Assembly (NCBI GenBank): GCA_910584365.1
Contig: CAJUAF010000021.1
Coordinates: 1-46,414, forward strand
Source: an uncultured Muribaculaceae bacterium
GTDB taxonomy: Bacteria; Bacteroidota; Bacteroidia; Bacteroidales; Muribaculaceae
Direction of reading: 5' to 3'
DNA: 46,414 nt
Shown piece by piece: positions 1-7,568 of this stretch (position 1 is the stretch's first letter; every line of letters begins with the position of its first letter). The notes beneath the pieces were generated by a model. The model ran no database searches and was not told the DNA's origin. It was given only the letters and a program-made list of their open reading frames with translations. Both the position numbers and the translations under genes were made by a program.

Positions 1-54
1 AGCGTCTGCCTTACAAGCAGAGGGTCGGGGGTTCGAATCCCTCAGCGCCCACCA
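1..54 (+). tRNA. tRNA-Val (UAC anticodon), 3' part only
   Basis: The window opens inside a tRNA. Visible are the anticodon stem TCTGC/GCAGA enclosing the 7-nt loop CTTACAA (anticodon TAC, valine), a T-arm with the TTCGAAT loop and GGGGG/CCCTC stem (one G-U pair), the 3' acceptor strand AGCGCCC, discriminator A at 51 and an encoded CCA at 52-54. The 5' acceptor strand and D-arm lie outside the window. An intrinsic terminator follows directly, so this is the last gene of its transcript. Confidence 0.93.
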
Positions 55-59
55 CAGAT

Positions 60-97
60 AAGCCGCGTGTCGGAATTGACACGCGGCTTTGTTTTTG
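60..97 (+). terminator. Intrinsic terminator of the tRNA transcript
   Basis: A perfect 12-bp stem, AAGCCGCGTGTC (60-71) with GACACGCGGCTT (78-89), closes a 6-nt loop and runs into a T-rich tail (TTTGTTTTT). It sits 5 nt after the tRNA CCA end. Confidence 0.93.
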
Positions 98-149
98 TCC
101 GGGGGATTACGCGGGCCTCCATGGCCCGGTGCGGAGGCTTTGCCCGAAG

Positions 150-183
150 GTCTGCCTATGGGCGGACCACAGGACAGGCAGCG
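150..183 (+). repeat. 34-nt hairpin repeat, copy 1
   Basis: GTCTGCC (150-156), loop TATG, GGCGGAC (161-167), followed by the constant tail CACAGGACAGGCAGCG (168-183). A second copy of the same length and orientation lies at 7496-7529. The tail is identical between them, while the stem differs at paired positions in a way that keeps it folded. This looks like a REP-like intergenic palindrome family. Confidence 0.8.
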
Positions 184-247
184 ACAGGGGGCATCTTATT
201 GTAATCAGGACTTGATAACAGGCTGTTGCTGCCGGCGGGATATGGGA

Positions 248-293
248 AACGCCATCCGGGGGAGGCCGGGAGGACTCGGAACCGGATGGCGTT
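248..293. repeat. 12-bp perfect inverted repeat
   Basis: AACGCCATCCGG (248-259) and CCGGATGGCGTT (282-293) are exact reverse complements around a 22-nt GC-rich spacer. The right arm's ATGGCGTT word recurs twice downstream (303-310, 334-341). It may be a transcription terminator without a T-run for the minus-strand gene ending at 360, or a protein-binding site. Confidence 0.6.
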
Positions 294-359
294 AGATATA
301 GGATGGCGTTGATTGCCGATGGCAATAGTTGCCCATGGCGTTAGCCGCCGGGGAAGGGA

Positions 360-1451
360 TCAGAATTTGTAGCCAAGGGTTACCTGGAAGGCACCGAAGG
401 AGCGGGTCTCGTTCTCGAGTTCCTTGCTGAGGTCTATGTCGGCGGCATGGCTGGGGGTGATGCCTCCTTTATATGCTTTGAGGGAGGTGTATCCTACTCC
501 GAGATCCAGGGAGTGGTTGCCGTCCTTGAGGTCGAGGGAGAGACCTACGGCGGGTGACCAGTAGAAACCTCCCTTCATTTCGTCGCCGCTTACGGCGTAA
601 CCACCCAGGTCAAGACGCGCCCAGGGATAGATTTTGCCGGCGAAAGTGGCCTGGCGCACGTTGTAGCGGGTGCGCAGGGCGATGGGAATCCAGAGGCTCG
701 AATGATCCCCTTCCCATTCGGGATTCTCGGTGTCGACAGTGTTCCAGGTATCATAATATTTGAAGTTCTGGTTGTGGACACCGACCATCGGACCCATCTC
801 GAGATTTTCTGTGACGGGGTAGAGGAAAAAGAGGTTGATGCCGTAGCCGGTGGAAGGCTTGATGAGATATTTGTCACCGCCGCCGGTAACGTCGAGGGCG
901 AATTCAAGACCGAAATTGGTCTTTGTCAGGCTGCGCGAGAAATTCGTGGCATGATAGCCGAAATAGTAGGCCAGGCGGATGTTGATGTTGCTTTCCCATT
1001 TGGAGCCGCTGAAGTTGGCTTTGCCTCCGAGGTATCCTATGCCGACACCTACGCGCTGGTAGCGGATACCGACAACGGGATTGATGAACACCGAGCTGTA
1101 ATCAAACTTCTGGGTGGAGAAGGCGTAGCCTACGCGGAAATCGAAGGTGGGGGTGAATTCTGCTCCGAACTGTTCGGCGTGGGCGGTGACGAATACGGGG
1201 AAAGCCCATCCGCTCTTGAATTTCCAGTTTTCCTGAAGGGCGGCTCCGAAGCCGAGGGCCACATAAGGATGTACCTGTTTATAGGCTTCCAGGCCGATCT
1301 GGAACTGAGTGGTGTAGCCTTTGGCGGTCGGGATTACTGCGGGGTCGAAATTGACTTTGCCTTGCCATGCGTCTTCAGCGACGGCTTTGGCGGGTACGGC
1401 CATGGATACGGCTGCGACAAGCAGCCCTGCGATAGTCTTCTTCAATTGCAT
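360..1451 (-). CDS. Outer-membrane beta-barrel protein, porin-like
   Basis: 363 residues. A signal peptide is clear: MQLKK, a hydrophobic core, and a likely cut after AVA (residue 25). The rest is alternating polar/aromatic strands separated by short turns, with repeated Gly-Tyr and Gly-Phe pairs, and the chain ends in Tyr-Lys-Phe. A C-terminal aromatic is the usual signal for BAM-dependent insertion. This is typical of a Bacteroidetes outer-membrane barrel of roughly 12-16 strands; substrate and role cannot be read. It is monocistronic: a terminator-like hairpin precedes it and a candidate -7 box (TAACTTTG on the minus strand, 1503-1510) lies about 52 nt upstream of the ATG. No carboxypeptidase-like or plug domain is present, so it is not a TonB receptor. 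Confidence 0.8.
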   Translation of the reverse strand: MQLKKTIAGLLVAAVSMAVPAKAVAEDAWQGKVNFDPAVIPTAKGYTTQFQIGLEAYKQVHPYVALGFGAALQENWKFKSGWAFPVFVTAHAEQFGAEFTPTFDFRVGYAFSTQKFDYSSVFINPVVGIRYQRVGVGIGYLGGKANFSGSKWESNINIRLAYYFGYHATNFSRSLTKTNFGLEFALDVTGGGDKYLIKPSTGYGINLFFLYPVTENLEMGPMVGVHNQNFKYYDTWNTVDTENPEWEGDHSSLWIPIALRTRYNVRQATFAGKIYPWARLDLGGYAVSGDEMKGGFYWSPAVGLSLDLKDGNHSLDLGVGYTSLKAYKGGITPSHAADIDLSKELENETRSFGAFQVTLGYKF

Positions 1452-1502
1452 TTTCAGAGATAAAAATTATGGTTTATAAAGATTTTTTTTGGAGTTACGC
1501 TG

Positions 1503-1510
1503 CAAAGTTA
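1503..1510 (-). promoter_or_regulatory. Candidate -7 promoter box for the barrel gene
   Basis: On the minus strand this reads TAACTTTG, matching the Bacteroidetes TAnnTTTG consensus. No good -33 TTTG lies at the normal spacing, so it is only a half-match. The surrounding 1460-1560 stretch is AT-rich. Confidence 0.45.
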
Positions 1511-1572
1511 ACAAAAATTCACAAGTAATGAATTATATAAGGGTTAAAAAATGTAAATTACCTGATTAGTCC

Positions 1573-1622
1573 CGGACAAAAACCAGGCGGTATGCCAGAA
1601 ATAGGATTCTGTACATACCGCC
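1573..1622 (-). terminator. Terminator after the six-gene module
   Basis: GGCGGTATG (1586-1594) pairs with CATACCGCC (1614-1622). On the minus strand the hairpin is followed by TGGTTTTTG. It lies 20 nt past the stop of the bactofilin-like gene and so marks the 3' end of the minus-strand transcript coming from 8870. Confidence 0.65.
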
Positions 1623-1642
1623 CGAAAATGGGATGCGGAAGA

Positions 1643-2617
1643 TTAGCGGGGCAGGTTCTGGAGGGAGAAAGTGGCGTCCATCGGGCGCGGTTCCACCCGC
1701 CCTTCCAGGAGGTCGAAGAAGAACTGCCGGAGACGGGGGGCATCCAGTGTGGCCGGAGTGCCGTCGGCGTTCTGGCCAAGGTCGTAGGTCTTGAGCATCT
1801 GCGGGCCGAGAGCTGCCGCCGTCAGGAGGAAATGGTTCTGGAAACGGTCGGTGTCGATAAGGTCCGCGGCCAGTACCTTTCCGATAACCGTAAATGCACG
1901 CAGGGTGCGGCGGGCATCCTCTCCGGTAAGGTTGGATTTGATTTCGTCTGTCTCGAGATTCATTGGGATACGGCCTGACTGGGTGTCTTCATGGACGCCG
2001 CGGTAGAGCGCTCCGAGGTCTGCCAGCGACAGATTGTAGAGGCGCGTGTCGGGCGTGGTAGAAGGGGTGTCGATGGTGAAGGCCGAAGGGAGAAGCAGCT
2101 GGACGGTCCCCTGGAGGGTTACCTGCGGAGTGTTGAAAGTCCCGACGATACAGTTGTTTATCGAGGCATCGGAGGTGGCGAACACGCCGCCGATAACGAC
2201 GCAGTTCTCCAGGTCGATTTCATCGGCGTAGATGCTTCCGGCCACGAATGCATTGCGCAGCGAGACCTGACGGGCGTTGATGTCCGAGCCGAAACAGGGG
2301 CGGGTGCCTGCGGCGCGGGACACCACCGAATTGGCCGAGCCTACGCTCTTGCGGAAAACCACGGAACCGGTTACGTCCCCGGCCACGTAGACCTCGTTCT
2401 GGGCGAATACGGCGCCGCAGATTTCGACTTCACCCTTGCGGATTTCGATGCGGTGGCCGTAGATGGCGCCTTCGACGACTGTGTTGCCGTCGAGAATCAC
2501 ATTGCGGGGGAGTTCCGCGATTTTCTGGGGGAGTATGGAGCCGCGGACAAGATTGTCGCGGAGATTGATTTCTGAAGTGTCGAAGCGGACTTCCTTCAGC
2601 TCTTTTATTTCGTTCAT
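1643..2617 (-). CDS. Bactofilin-like beta-helix protein with helical C-terminal extension
   Basis: 324 residues from the ATG at 2617; an in-frame TTG at 2635 would add six residues. Residues about 25-170 are short repeats of the type V-x-G-x-I/V-x-A, ending in 'rungs' such as GAVFAQNEVYVAGDVTG and GSIYADEIDLENCVVIGG. This pattern is typical of right-handed beta-helix proteins of the bactofilin (polymer-forming cytoskeletal) kind. A C-terminal region (about 195-324) looks alpha-helical and has no family I recognise. There is no signal peptide or membrane span, so it is cytoplasmic. It is last in the minus-strand module, 65 nt after the coiled-coil gene at 2683. Bactofilins polymerise without nucleotides at membranes; polymerisation here is inference. 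It is longer than usual bactofilins (about 100-200 residues). Confidence 0.65.
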   Translation of the reverse strand: MNEIKELKEVRFDTSEINLRDNLVRGSILPQKIAELPRNVILDGNTVVEGAIYGHRIEIRKGEVEICGAVFAQNEVYVAGDVTGSVVFRKSVGSANSVVSRAAGTRPCFGSDINARQVSLRNAFVAGSIYADEIDLENCVVIGGVFATSDASINNCIVGTFNTPQVTLQGTVQLLLPSAFTIDTPSTTPDTRLYNLSLADLGALYRGVHEDTQSGRIPMNLETDEIKSNLTGEDARRTLRAFTVIGKVLAADLIDTDRFQNHFLLTAAALGPQMLKTYDLGQNADGTPATLDAPRLRQFFFDLLEGRVEPRPMDATFSLQNLPR

Positions 2618-2682
2618 TGTAAGTGAGGGGTTCAAATTTAGTTGATACTGAGTGGCGGTTATTGACGATGTATGGTCCGGAC

Positions 2683-3720
2683 TCAGATGCCCGGAGCAGC
2701 GGTGCCCGACAAGTCGAACAGCCGGGAAATCATCTGGGCCACGCGGGTCTCATGTGGGGAGGATGCCCGGCGCGATACTTCGGCGACTTCGGCGTTGAAA
2801 TATCCGGAGATTGCCGTGGCGTCTTCGGTGGTGACGCGGCTGTGCCAGGGACATTCCTCAAGATTCCGCGATATGGTCTCCCGGGAGACATCCTTCAGCA
2901 GCGGCGAGGAATAAATCTGGCTGGAGAACTGCATCGGGGCGACAGTTGTCTCCACCAGGCAGCAGGGTGTGAACACCATTTCCTGCTCCCCGCCGGGACG
3001 CAAACAGTTGGCCAGGAGGTCGTCGGCGGAATACTGCACGTCAAGGAACTTCTCGGCCTTGCCGATAGCCTCCACGGCACGTTTCTTCGACATGGAAGCT
3101 GAAATCATGGCGTGGAGACGGGAAGTTTCGGCGTTGCCGATGGACGTGGTGGCCACAAGACCTTCGGAGGTCGTGGTCCCGGCCACATTGTCCGTGGCTC
3201 TTGAGAAAGAGAACACCGGCTCGTCGATGGCGTGGATGCGGTTTTCCAGTTCCGAATCAAGTTCGCCGAAGATTTTCAGGTAACGGGAAGAGATACGCTG
3301 ATAGTCGGTCTGCATCTGTTTCTGCTTTCCCAGGCAGCGGTTTGACAGCTCCCGGAGATGAATCAGCAGCGAGTCTATGTTGCTCTGGAGGGCGGCGATC
3401 TGCTGGGAAATGTCGGAGCGGACAGTCTTGAAGAATCCGGCGATAATCGTGTCTCCTATCCTGCGGGCATTTTCCCTGACGGAGGCCACCTGCGCCCCCT
3501 CGGTAGCCACCACCGATCCTGTCAGGAGGTTTACCGAGTTGTTGCAATGGTCCACCTCCCGGTCGAATTGCTCCGTGTCGACATGGACGACAACATCAAC
3601 CGGTTCGTCCACGTGGCCGCTGACCCGGATGGTACCGCCGTTCTGCGAGGCCGGATAACTGACGGTCTCGGAATAGTACACCCTTATATACTGGGTGGGC
3701 AAGTGCTTGGTATAACTCAT
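2683..3720 (-). CDS. Coiled-coil protein, paralogue of the next gene upstream
   Basis: 345 residues, no signal peptide, no membrane span. Residues about 75-170 form long helices (a pattern of RSDISQQIAALQSNIDSLL and MQTDYQRISSRYLKIFGEL) closely matching the protein at 3733-4662 (RSQISQKIATLRSEVDSQL; MERDYQMICGRYLKLFTTI). Both continue with ExRIxxxDxPV. The two genes are thus an ancient tandem duplication. The N-terminal 60 residues are beta-rich and specific to this copy (a YIRVYYSETVSYPAS segment), perhaps a small interaction domain. It follows its paralogue by 12 nt, so the two are surely co-transcribed. I recognise no named family. Confidence 0.75.
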   Translation of the reverse strand: MSYTKHLPTQYIRVYYSETVSYPASQNGGTIRVSGHVDEPVDVVVHVDTEQFDREVDHCNNSVNLLTGSVVATEGAQVASVRENARRIGDTIIAGFFKTVRSDISQQIAALQSNIDSLLIHLRELSNRCLGKQKQMQTDYQRISSRYLKIFGELDSELENRIHAIDEPVFSFSRATDNVAGTTTSEGLVATTSIGNAETSRLHAMISASMSKKRAVEAIGKAEKFLDVQYSADDLLANCLRPGGEQEMVFTPCCLVETTVAPMQFSSQIYSSPLLKDVSRETISRNLEECPWHSRVTTEDATAISGYFNAEVAEVSRRASSPHETRVAQMISRLFDLSGTAAPGI

Positions 3721-3732
3721 GGGTGGGGCGTG

Positions 3733-4662
3733 TTAGAGGGTTTGGAACGGATGGGCCTCGAACATCCCGGTGATGGTCTGCTGACGCCGCGGGTCGAGAC
3801 CCGACTGCGCGACAAGGCTGCGGAATTCACTTATAAGCTCGGGAGCGATACGGTCACCTCCGCGCCATTGAAGCTCACCTCCGCGCACGACCGCGTCTAC
3901 GGCATAGTCGATGCGTTTGCGGGCTTCTGGCGGCAATTCTATTTTCGACAGATAGGAACGCGTCTGCGACATATCCGTCGCGTCGAAATTGCTTTCGGAA
4001 ATGATGACCGGCACGGTCCAGTTGGCTTCCGGACGGTCACCGTCGACGCGCCGACGGAGGAGAATCTGCTCCGTCACCTCTTCAAGCTCGTTGCTTCCGG
4101 CGATGAACCGGTCGATGGTCTCGATGGCTTTAAGGGCCTTGAATTTGAGGTTTGAGGCGCTGACAACCTGGGCGGTCCTGACGCTTTCCGACTGCCCCAG
4201 GGGGATATCGGCCGTCAGGCGCGATGCGCGGTTGGTCACCTTGTCGGCCTCACTTTCGGCCAGGTCCATTACAGGGCGGTCAAGTTCGGCGATGCGCTGC
4301 TCAAGATTCTTGTTGATGGTGGTGAACAGTTTCAGGTAGCGTCCGCATATCATCTGGTAGTCGCGTTCCATACGCTGGCGTATTGCCGTCAGCTGTTTGC
4401 GCTGCTGGTTCAGGCGCATAAGCTGGGAATCGACCTCGCTGCGTAGAGTGGCTATTTTTTGGGAAATCTGGGAGCGGATAAGGGTATAGAACCCCTTGTT
4501 GACCTTTTCGCAGACATGGTCGGCGCCTTCCTTCTCGGCCTGGACGACCGCGGCTTTCATGGCGACCACGGCGGCGGTAGTCCCGTTCACGTGGGTTGAA
4601 ACCGTCCCGACAGTCTGCGCCATCGGCGTGGTATCGACATGGCAATTTATAGTTGATGACAT
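3733..4662 (-). CDS. Coiled-coil protein, paralogue of the gene at 2683
   Basis: 309 residues, cytoplasmic by appearance. After a Thr/Val-rich N-terminus (about 1-45) comes a long helical region (about 50-190) with the shared core IRSQISQKIA, MERDYQMICGRYLKLF and LEQRIAELDRPVMD, followed by a mixed C-terminal part (about 200-309) rich in charged helices. The shared core with the 345-residue neighbour suggests that the two form a heteromeric coiled-coil assembly; this is inference. It lies 14 nt after the membrane-anchored protein at 4677 and 12 nt before its paralogue. No catalytic motif is visible. Confidence 0.75.
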   Translation of the reverse strand: MSSTINCHVDTTPMAQTVGTVSTHVNGTTAAVVAMKAAVVQAEKEGADHVCEKVNKGFYTLIRSQISQKIATLRSEVDSQLMRLNQQRKQLTAIRQRMERDYQMICGRYLKLFTTINKNLEQRIAELDRPVMDLAESEADKVTNRASRLTADIPLGQSESVRTAQVVSASNLKFKALKAIETIDRFIAGSNELEEVTEQILLRRRVDGDRPEANWTVPVIISESNFDATDMSQTRSYLSKIELPPEARKRIDYAVDAVVRGGELQWRGGDRIAPELISEFRSLVAQSGLDPRRQQTITGMFEAHPFQTL

Positions 4663-4676
4663 AATTGCAGGAGGTT

Positions 4677-6650
4677 TCAGGGTTGAACTTCAGGGTTAGT
4701 CTCGTTGCCGGGAGTGCGGTCCGGGGCTGTGTCTTCGCCGGAGACCGGAATGTCGCCGGGAACTTCGTCCGATGCTACGGAGACATCCGCAGCATCGGTC
4801 GCCGGAGCGTTTCCGCGCCCCGAGTCGAGATTCTCGAGCGCCTCGCGGGCCATTGCCGTGAGGTTGAGGGAGAAATGCTCGTATGTGAGGTCCGATACGG
4901 AGGGCTCGGGCGGGAGTTCCGAATCTTTCGCGAGTTTGGGATTGACGGTGGCCAGTACCTTGCGGCGCTCGTCCATATCGTTGATTTCCGATGCGGCCAC
5001 GGCCACTTCGTTGGAATAACCGTCGCGGAGCTTGGCGTCGTAGTACTGTACGTGGCCGAAGCGTTCCGCCTTGAGGTCTATATCCTCTTTCAGGCGTTCC
5101 ATGTAGTCCTCGAAGTCGTTCTGGACTTTCTGGAACTCCTGGCTCTGGAGTTCAAAGGCGGCGAGGCTCTCGGCGGCGTTGTCGACGGCATCCACGACCG
5201 TGGCGTCCAGGTCGGTGCCGGAGGATGCCATCGTCTCCTCGGTGCGTCTCAGGGAGATAAGCGTATTGTAGGCTGCCACGTATTCCCGGAGGGAACCCTG
5301 CATGAGGTTGATGATGTCGGCCGATTCGGCGCGGTTGGCCCGGTAGAATGCATCCGTGTCCTGGTGCCACTTGTTGAGGTAGCTGAGTTTCTGGTCGCGG
5401 ATATGGTTGTAGATTTTCAGACGTTCCACACGGTTTTCCGCCATGAGGCTCTGGACCATCGGGGCGACGATTTCCTCGTAGAGCTGATGGACGCCGAAAG
5501 GCATGACCGTCTGGGAGCCGTCTTCTGCCACCCAGGTCCCGGAAATCGGGTTGTAGCGCACGCGGGAAGAGGGGCGGAGCTGGAAAGGCTCGTAGCCCTG
5601 GACATCCTCGGAATAATCGAATTTCTCGTTGCGGATGCGCTCGATTTCCTCCATCTCAAGCACGGGGGAATAATGGTTGTAGGGAGCTTTCAGAATCTGA
5701 TAGAGGACCTTGTTGGAGTCGAGAACCACTTTGTCCACCGAGGCTACTTTCAGGGCCGAAAGTGTCTGTACCGACTGGGCGATTGTCTGCATAAGCTGGC
5801 GCAGAACTTCCTCGAACCGGCCCGTCTCGTCGGACAGGGAGTTCTTCAACTGGTTTATTTCGCGGAACTTCTCGATGGCGGGTTCGCAGGCGTCGCGGTC
5901 GAACACCTCGATGACCGGGGCTTCCAGGGGAGGCTGCGGAGTGGCGAACTCATCGAGCTGCCCCAGATAGGGATTGCCGTCGAGGACCACGGGGAGAGTT
6001 ACTGAGGTTGTGTCAAGGTCATCCATGCAGAAAGCCACCGTGCGCAGCGAGCGCTCCAGCGAACCGAGATAGTCGTTTTCCTTGATTTCCTGAATCGACA
6101 GAGAGTATTCGTCCGTTGCGACGGTCTCGGTCTCCTCGGATGTTTCCACCACGGGCGCCTCCCGGGCAAGCTGTTCGAGATTGCGGATGGTGTCGACAAG
6201 AAGGTCGTTCTGGCGGGAGACTGACATGGAGATTTTCTGTTCGGGCACCGAGCCGGTATAGTCCACGATGAAGCTCTTGTCCTGGTATTTCACCTGCTCG
6301 GCCACGGGCACATATGCCACGCCGAGGCGCTTTACGCGGTAATCGCGGAAAATGCCGTTCCATTGCTGCTGGAGTCCGTAGATTTTGCCGTCGATTTCCT
6401 GAATCTGTTTTTCCAGGGCGCTTTTCTTGATAAAGTAGACGAAGAAGAGAATGATCGTCAGAAACCAGACCCAGAGGCCGCTTATCTGTTGTTCGAGGGC
6501 GGATTTCTCCTGCTGGAGCTTTGCCACCTCCTGCTCGATGCGCTCCTCTTCGCTGACAACCCTTTCGGCTGCCTGGCGGTAATAGTTGAAGAGGATTTTG
6601 GCCTGGTCCTGCCATGTGTTGGCTGAATCGGGGAAAATTTTGCCTTCCAT
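4677..6650 (-). CDS. Membrane-anchored coiled-coil protein, unknown function
   Basis: 657 residues. An N-terminal helix (about 1-55, rich in Glu/Gln) leads to a single membrane span (about residues 58-75, WVWFLTIILFFVYFI) flanked by Lys, then another coiled coil (KKSALEKQIQEIDGKIYGLQQQW). The large remainder is mixed: helical stretches at about 130-290 and 390-540, a short beta segment with a VRYNPISGTWVAEDGS motif near 355, and a Pro/Asp/Thr-rich, probably disordered acidic tail (about 600-657). The span within a coiled coil suggests a homo-oligomer crossing the inner membrane. Its tight linkage (14 nt) to the two coiled-coil paralogues argues for a shared complex. I recognise no family. Confidence 0.75.
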   Translation of the reverse strand: MEGKIFPDSANTWQDQAKILFNYYRQAAERVVSEEERIEQEVAKLQQEKSALEQQISGLWVWFLTIILFFVYFIKKSALEKQIQEIDGKIYGLQQQWNGIFRDYRVKRLGVAYVPVAEQVKYQDKSFIVDYTGSVPEQKISMSVSRQNDLLVDTIRNLEQLAREAPVVETSEETETVATDEYSLSIQEIKENDYLGSLERSLRTVAFCMDDLDTTSVTLPVVLDGNPYLGQLDEFATPQPPLEAPVIEVFDRDACEPAIEKFREINQLKNSLSDETGRFEEVLRQLMQTIAQSVQTLSALKVASVDKVVLDSNKVLYQILKAPYNHYSPVLEMEEIERIRNEKFDYSEDVQGYEPFQLRPSSRVRYNPISGTWVAEDGSQTVMPFGVHQLYEEIVAPMVQSLMAENRVERLKIYNHIRDQKLSYLNKWHQDTDAFYRANRAESADIINLMQGSLREYVAAYNTLISLRRTEETMASSGTDLDATVVDAVDNAAESLAAFELQSQEFQKVQNDFEDYMERLKEDIDLKAERFGHVQYYDAKLRDGYSNEVAVAASEINDMDERRKVLATVNPKLAKDSELPPEPSVSDLTYEHFSLNLTAMAREALENLDSGRGNAPATDAADVSVASDEVPGDIPVSGEDTAPDRTPGNETNPEVQP

Positions 6651-6723
6651 TGGTTGAGATTTAAGGGGTTATGTATTTGGAGTAGATAAAAAGGAGTCAC
6701 TGTCGGTGCCGACACCGGCGGCG

Positions 6724-7440
6724 TCAGTCGGCCAGCTGTTTGCGCCGGTGGAATTCGACTTCAATCTGGCAGAGAAGATCTTCGATTTCCCCCGTGTTCA
6801 TACCGGGGTTGAACAGTATGGGGCGAAGCGCGGAAGCAAGCTGAACCAATCGCCCGTCAATCATTTCCGCCTCCCGGGAAGATGAGGGGGAGAGGAAGCG
6901 GGTCTCCTCCGACAGGCGGTGGAGCCTCGAGCGCACGTCGGCCGGAAGCTCGCGGGAGGAGTCGGCTGTGTAGGTCAGATTGCTGAAGGTGGCTTTCAGG
7001 TCGGCTTTCCCCTGTTTATGGTTCTGTTCTTTCTGATATATCTCTCCGGTCTTTGCGGTGGCGGCCGAGGAGGAGACGAAGCCCATGAGGAGGAAGAACA
7101 GCAGGGCGACCTGGATTATAAGCTGCCATTTGAAAGGAACTCCCTCCGCACCGTAGCCGTAGACAGCGCATCCGATCATGAATCCCATGGCGCATACGGC
7201 GTAAGTCAGCGCGGAGAACCACCGGATGCCGAGGCCACCGGCCTGTTTCTGCGAGCGGTCGGAAAGGGAAATCGGCTCCAGCCCGAAGCTGCATCCAAGA
7301 AGCCAGAAGACTATTGAGTTTACTGAAATGTTGAGCCACAGGATGTTGTCGGGGCAACTGCCTCTGAATAGCAAAAAGCCGGCAATGATGATTCCCTGGC
7401 CGAAAATCCCCAGCAGAAGGGAATATATATTGATGTTCAT
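6724..7440 (-). CDS. Four-span membrane protein, unknown function
   Basis: 238 residues. Four hydrophobic segments are visible (about residues 5-25, 33-52, 75-97 and 105-125), followed by a cytoplasmic helical tail of about 110 residues with Arg/Glu-rich stretches (DVRSRLHRLSEETRFLSP and IEDLLCQIEVEFHRRKQLAD). The arrangement of a small membrane base with a helical tail fits a membrane partner for the coiled-coil proteins. It is the second gene of the module, 128 nt after the SPFH gene and 73 nt before the anchored coiled-coil gene. The 128-nt gap contains a hairpin repeat and a purine tract, so an internal promoter or partial termination is possible. Confidence 0.7.
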   Translation of the reverse strand: MNINIYSLLLGIFGQGIIIAGFLLFRGSCPDNILWLNISVNSIVFWLLGCSFGLEPISLSDRSQKQAGGLGIRWFSALTYAVCAMGFMIGCAVYGYGAEGVPFKWQLIIQVALLFFLLMGFVSSSAATAKTGEIYQKEQNHKQGKADLKATFSNLTYTADSSRELPADVRSRLHRLSEETRFLSPSSSREAEMIDGRLVQLASALRPILFNPGMNTGEIEDLLCQIEVEFHRRKQLAD

Positions 7441-7568
7441 CTGAGAGGTCTGTTATTATGTTTCATGATTGGTCCGGAGGGGGAGAGGGGAGGAAGTTCG
7501 CCTAAGGGCGAACCACAGGACAGGCAGCGCGGGGAGAGGGAAAAGGGAAAGGGAGAGAGGGGAGGGGA
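7441..7568. other. Intergenic gap with hairpin repeat and purine tract
   Basis: Between the SPFH gene stop and the four-span protein lie the second copy of the 34-nt hairpin repeat (7496-7529) and an uninterrupted 38-nt run of purines on the plus strand (7531-7568). The minus-strand mRNA would therefore carry a 38-nt pyrimidine run directly after the SPFH stop codon. A second purine-rich patch precedes the repeat (7472-7495). Confidence 0.75.
7496..7529 (+). repeat. 34-nt hairpin repeat, copy 2
   Basis: GTTCGCC (7496-7502), loop TAAG, GGCGAAC (7507-7513), then the tail CACAGGACAGGCAGCG (7514-7529), identical to that of copy 1 at 150-183. The stem is perfect here, where copy 1 has one G-T pair. 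It sits inside what appears to be an operon. Confidence 0.8.

Larger units (their letters stand above)
98..359. other. Non-coding spacer with repeats
   Basis: I see no convincing gene in this 262-nt spacer. It holds the 34-nt hairpin repeat at 150-183, a perfect 12-bp inverted repeat at 248-259/282-293, and three copies of the word ATGGCGTT (286-293, 303-310, 334-341). A small palindrome ATTGCC-GAT-GGCAAT lies at 312-326. It separates the tRNA terminator from the end of the minus-strand barrel gene, so hairpins here could also end that gene's transcript. Confidence 0.6.

Noticed and set aside
702..1463. 253-codon plus-strand frame opposite the barrel gene
   Set aside because: Antisense to a protein with clear signal peptide and C-terminal aromatic; no own features.
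4665..6005. 446-codon plus-strand frame opposite the anchored coiled-coil gene
   Set aside because: Antisense shadow of a gene with a clear span and coiled coils; no own promoter or domain.
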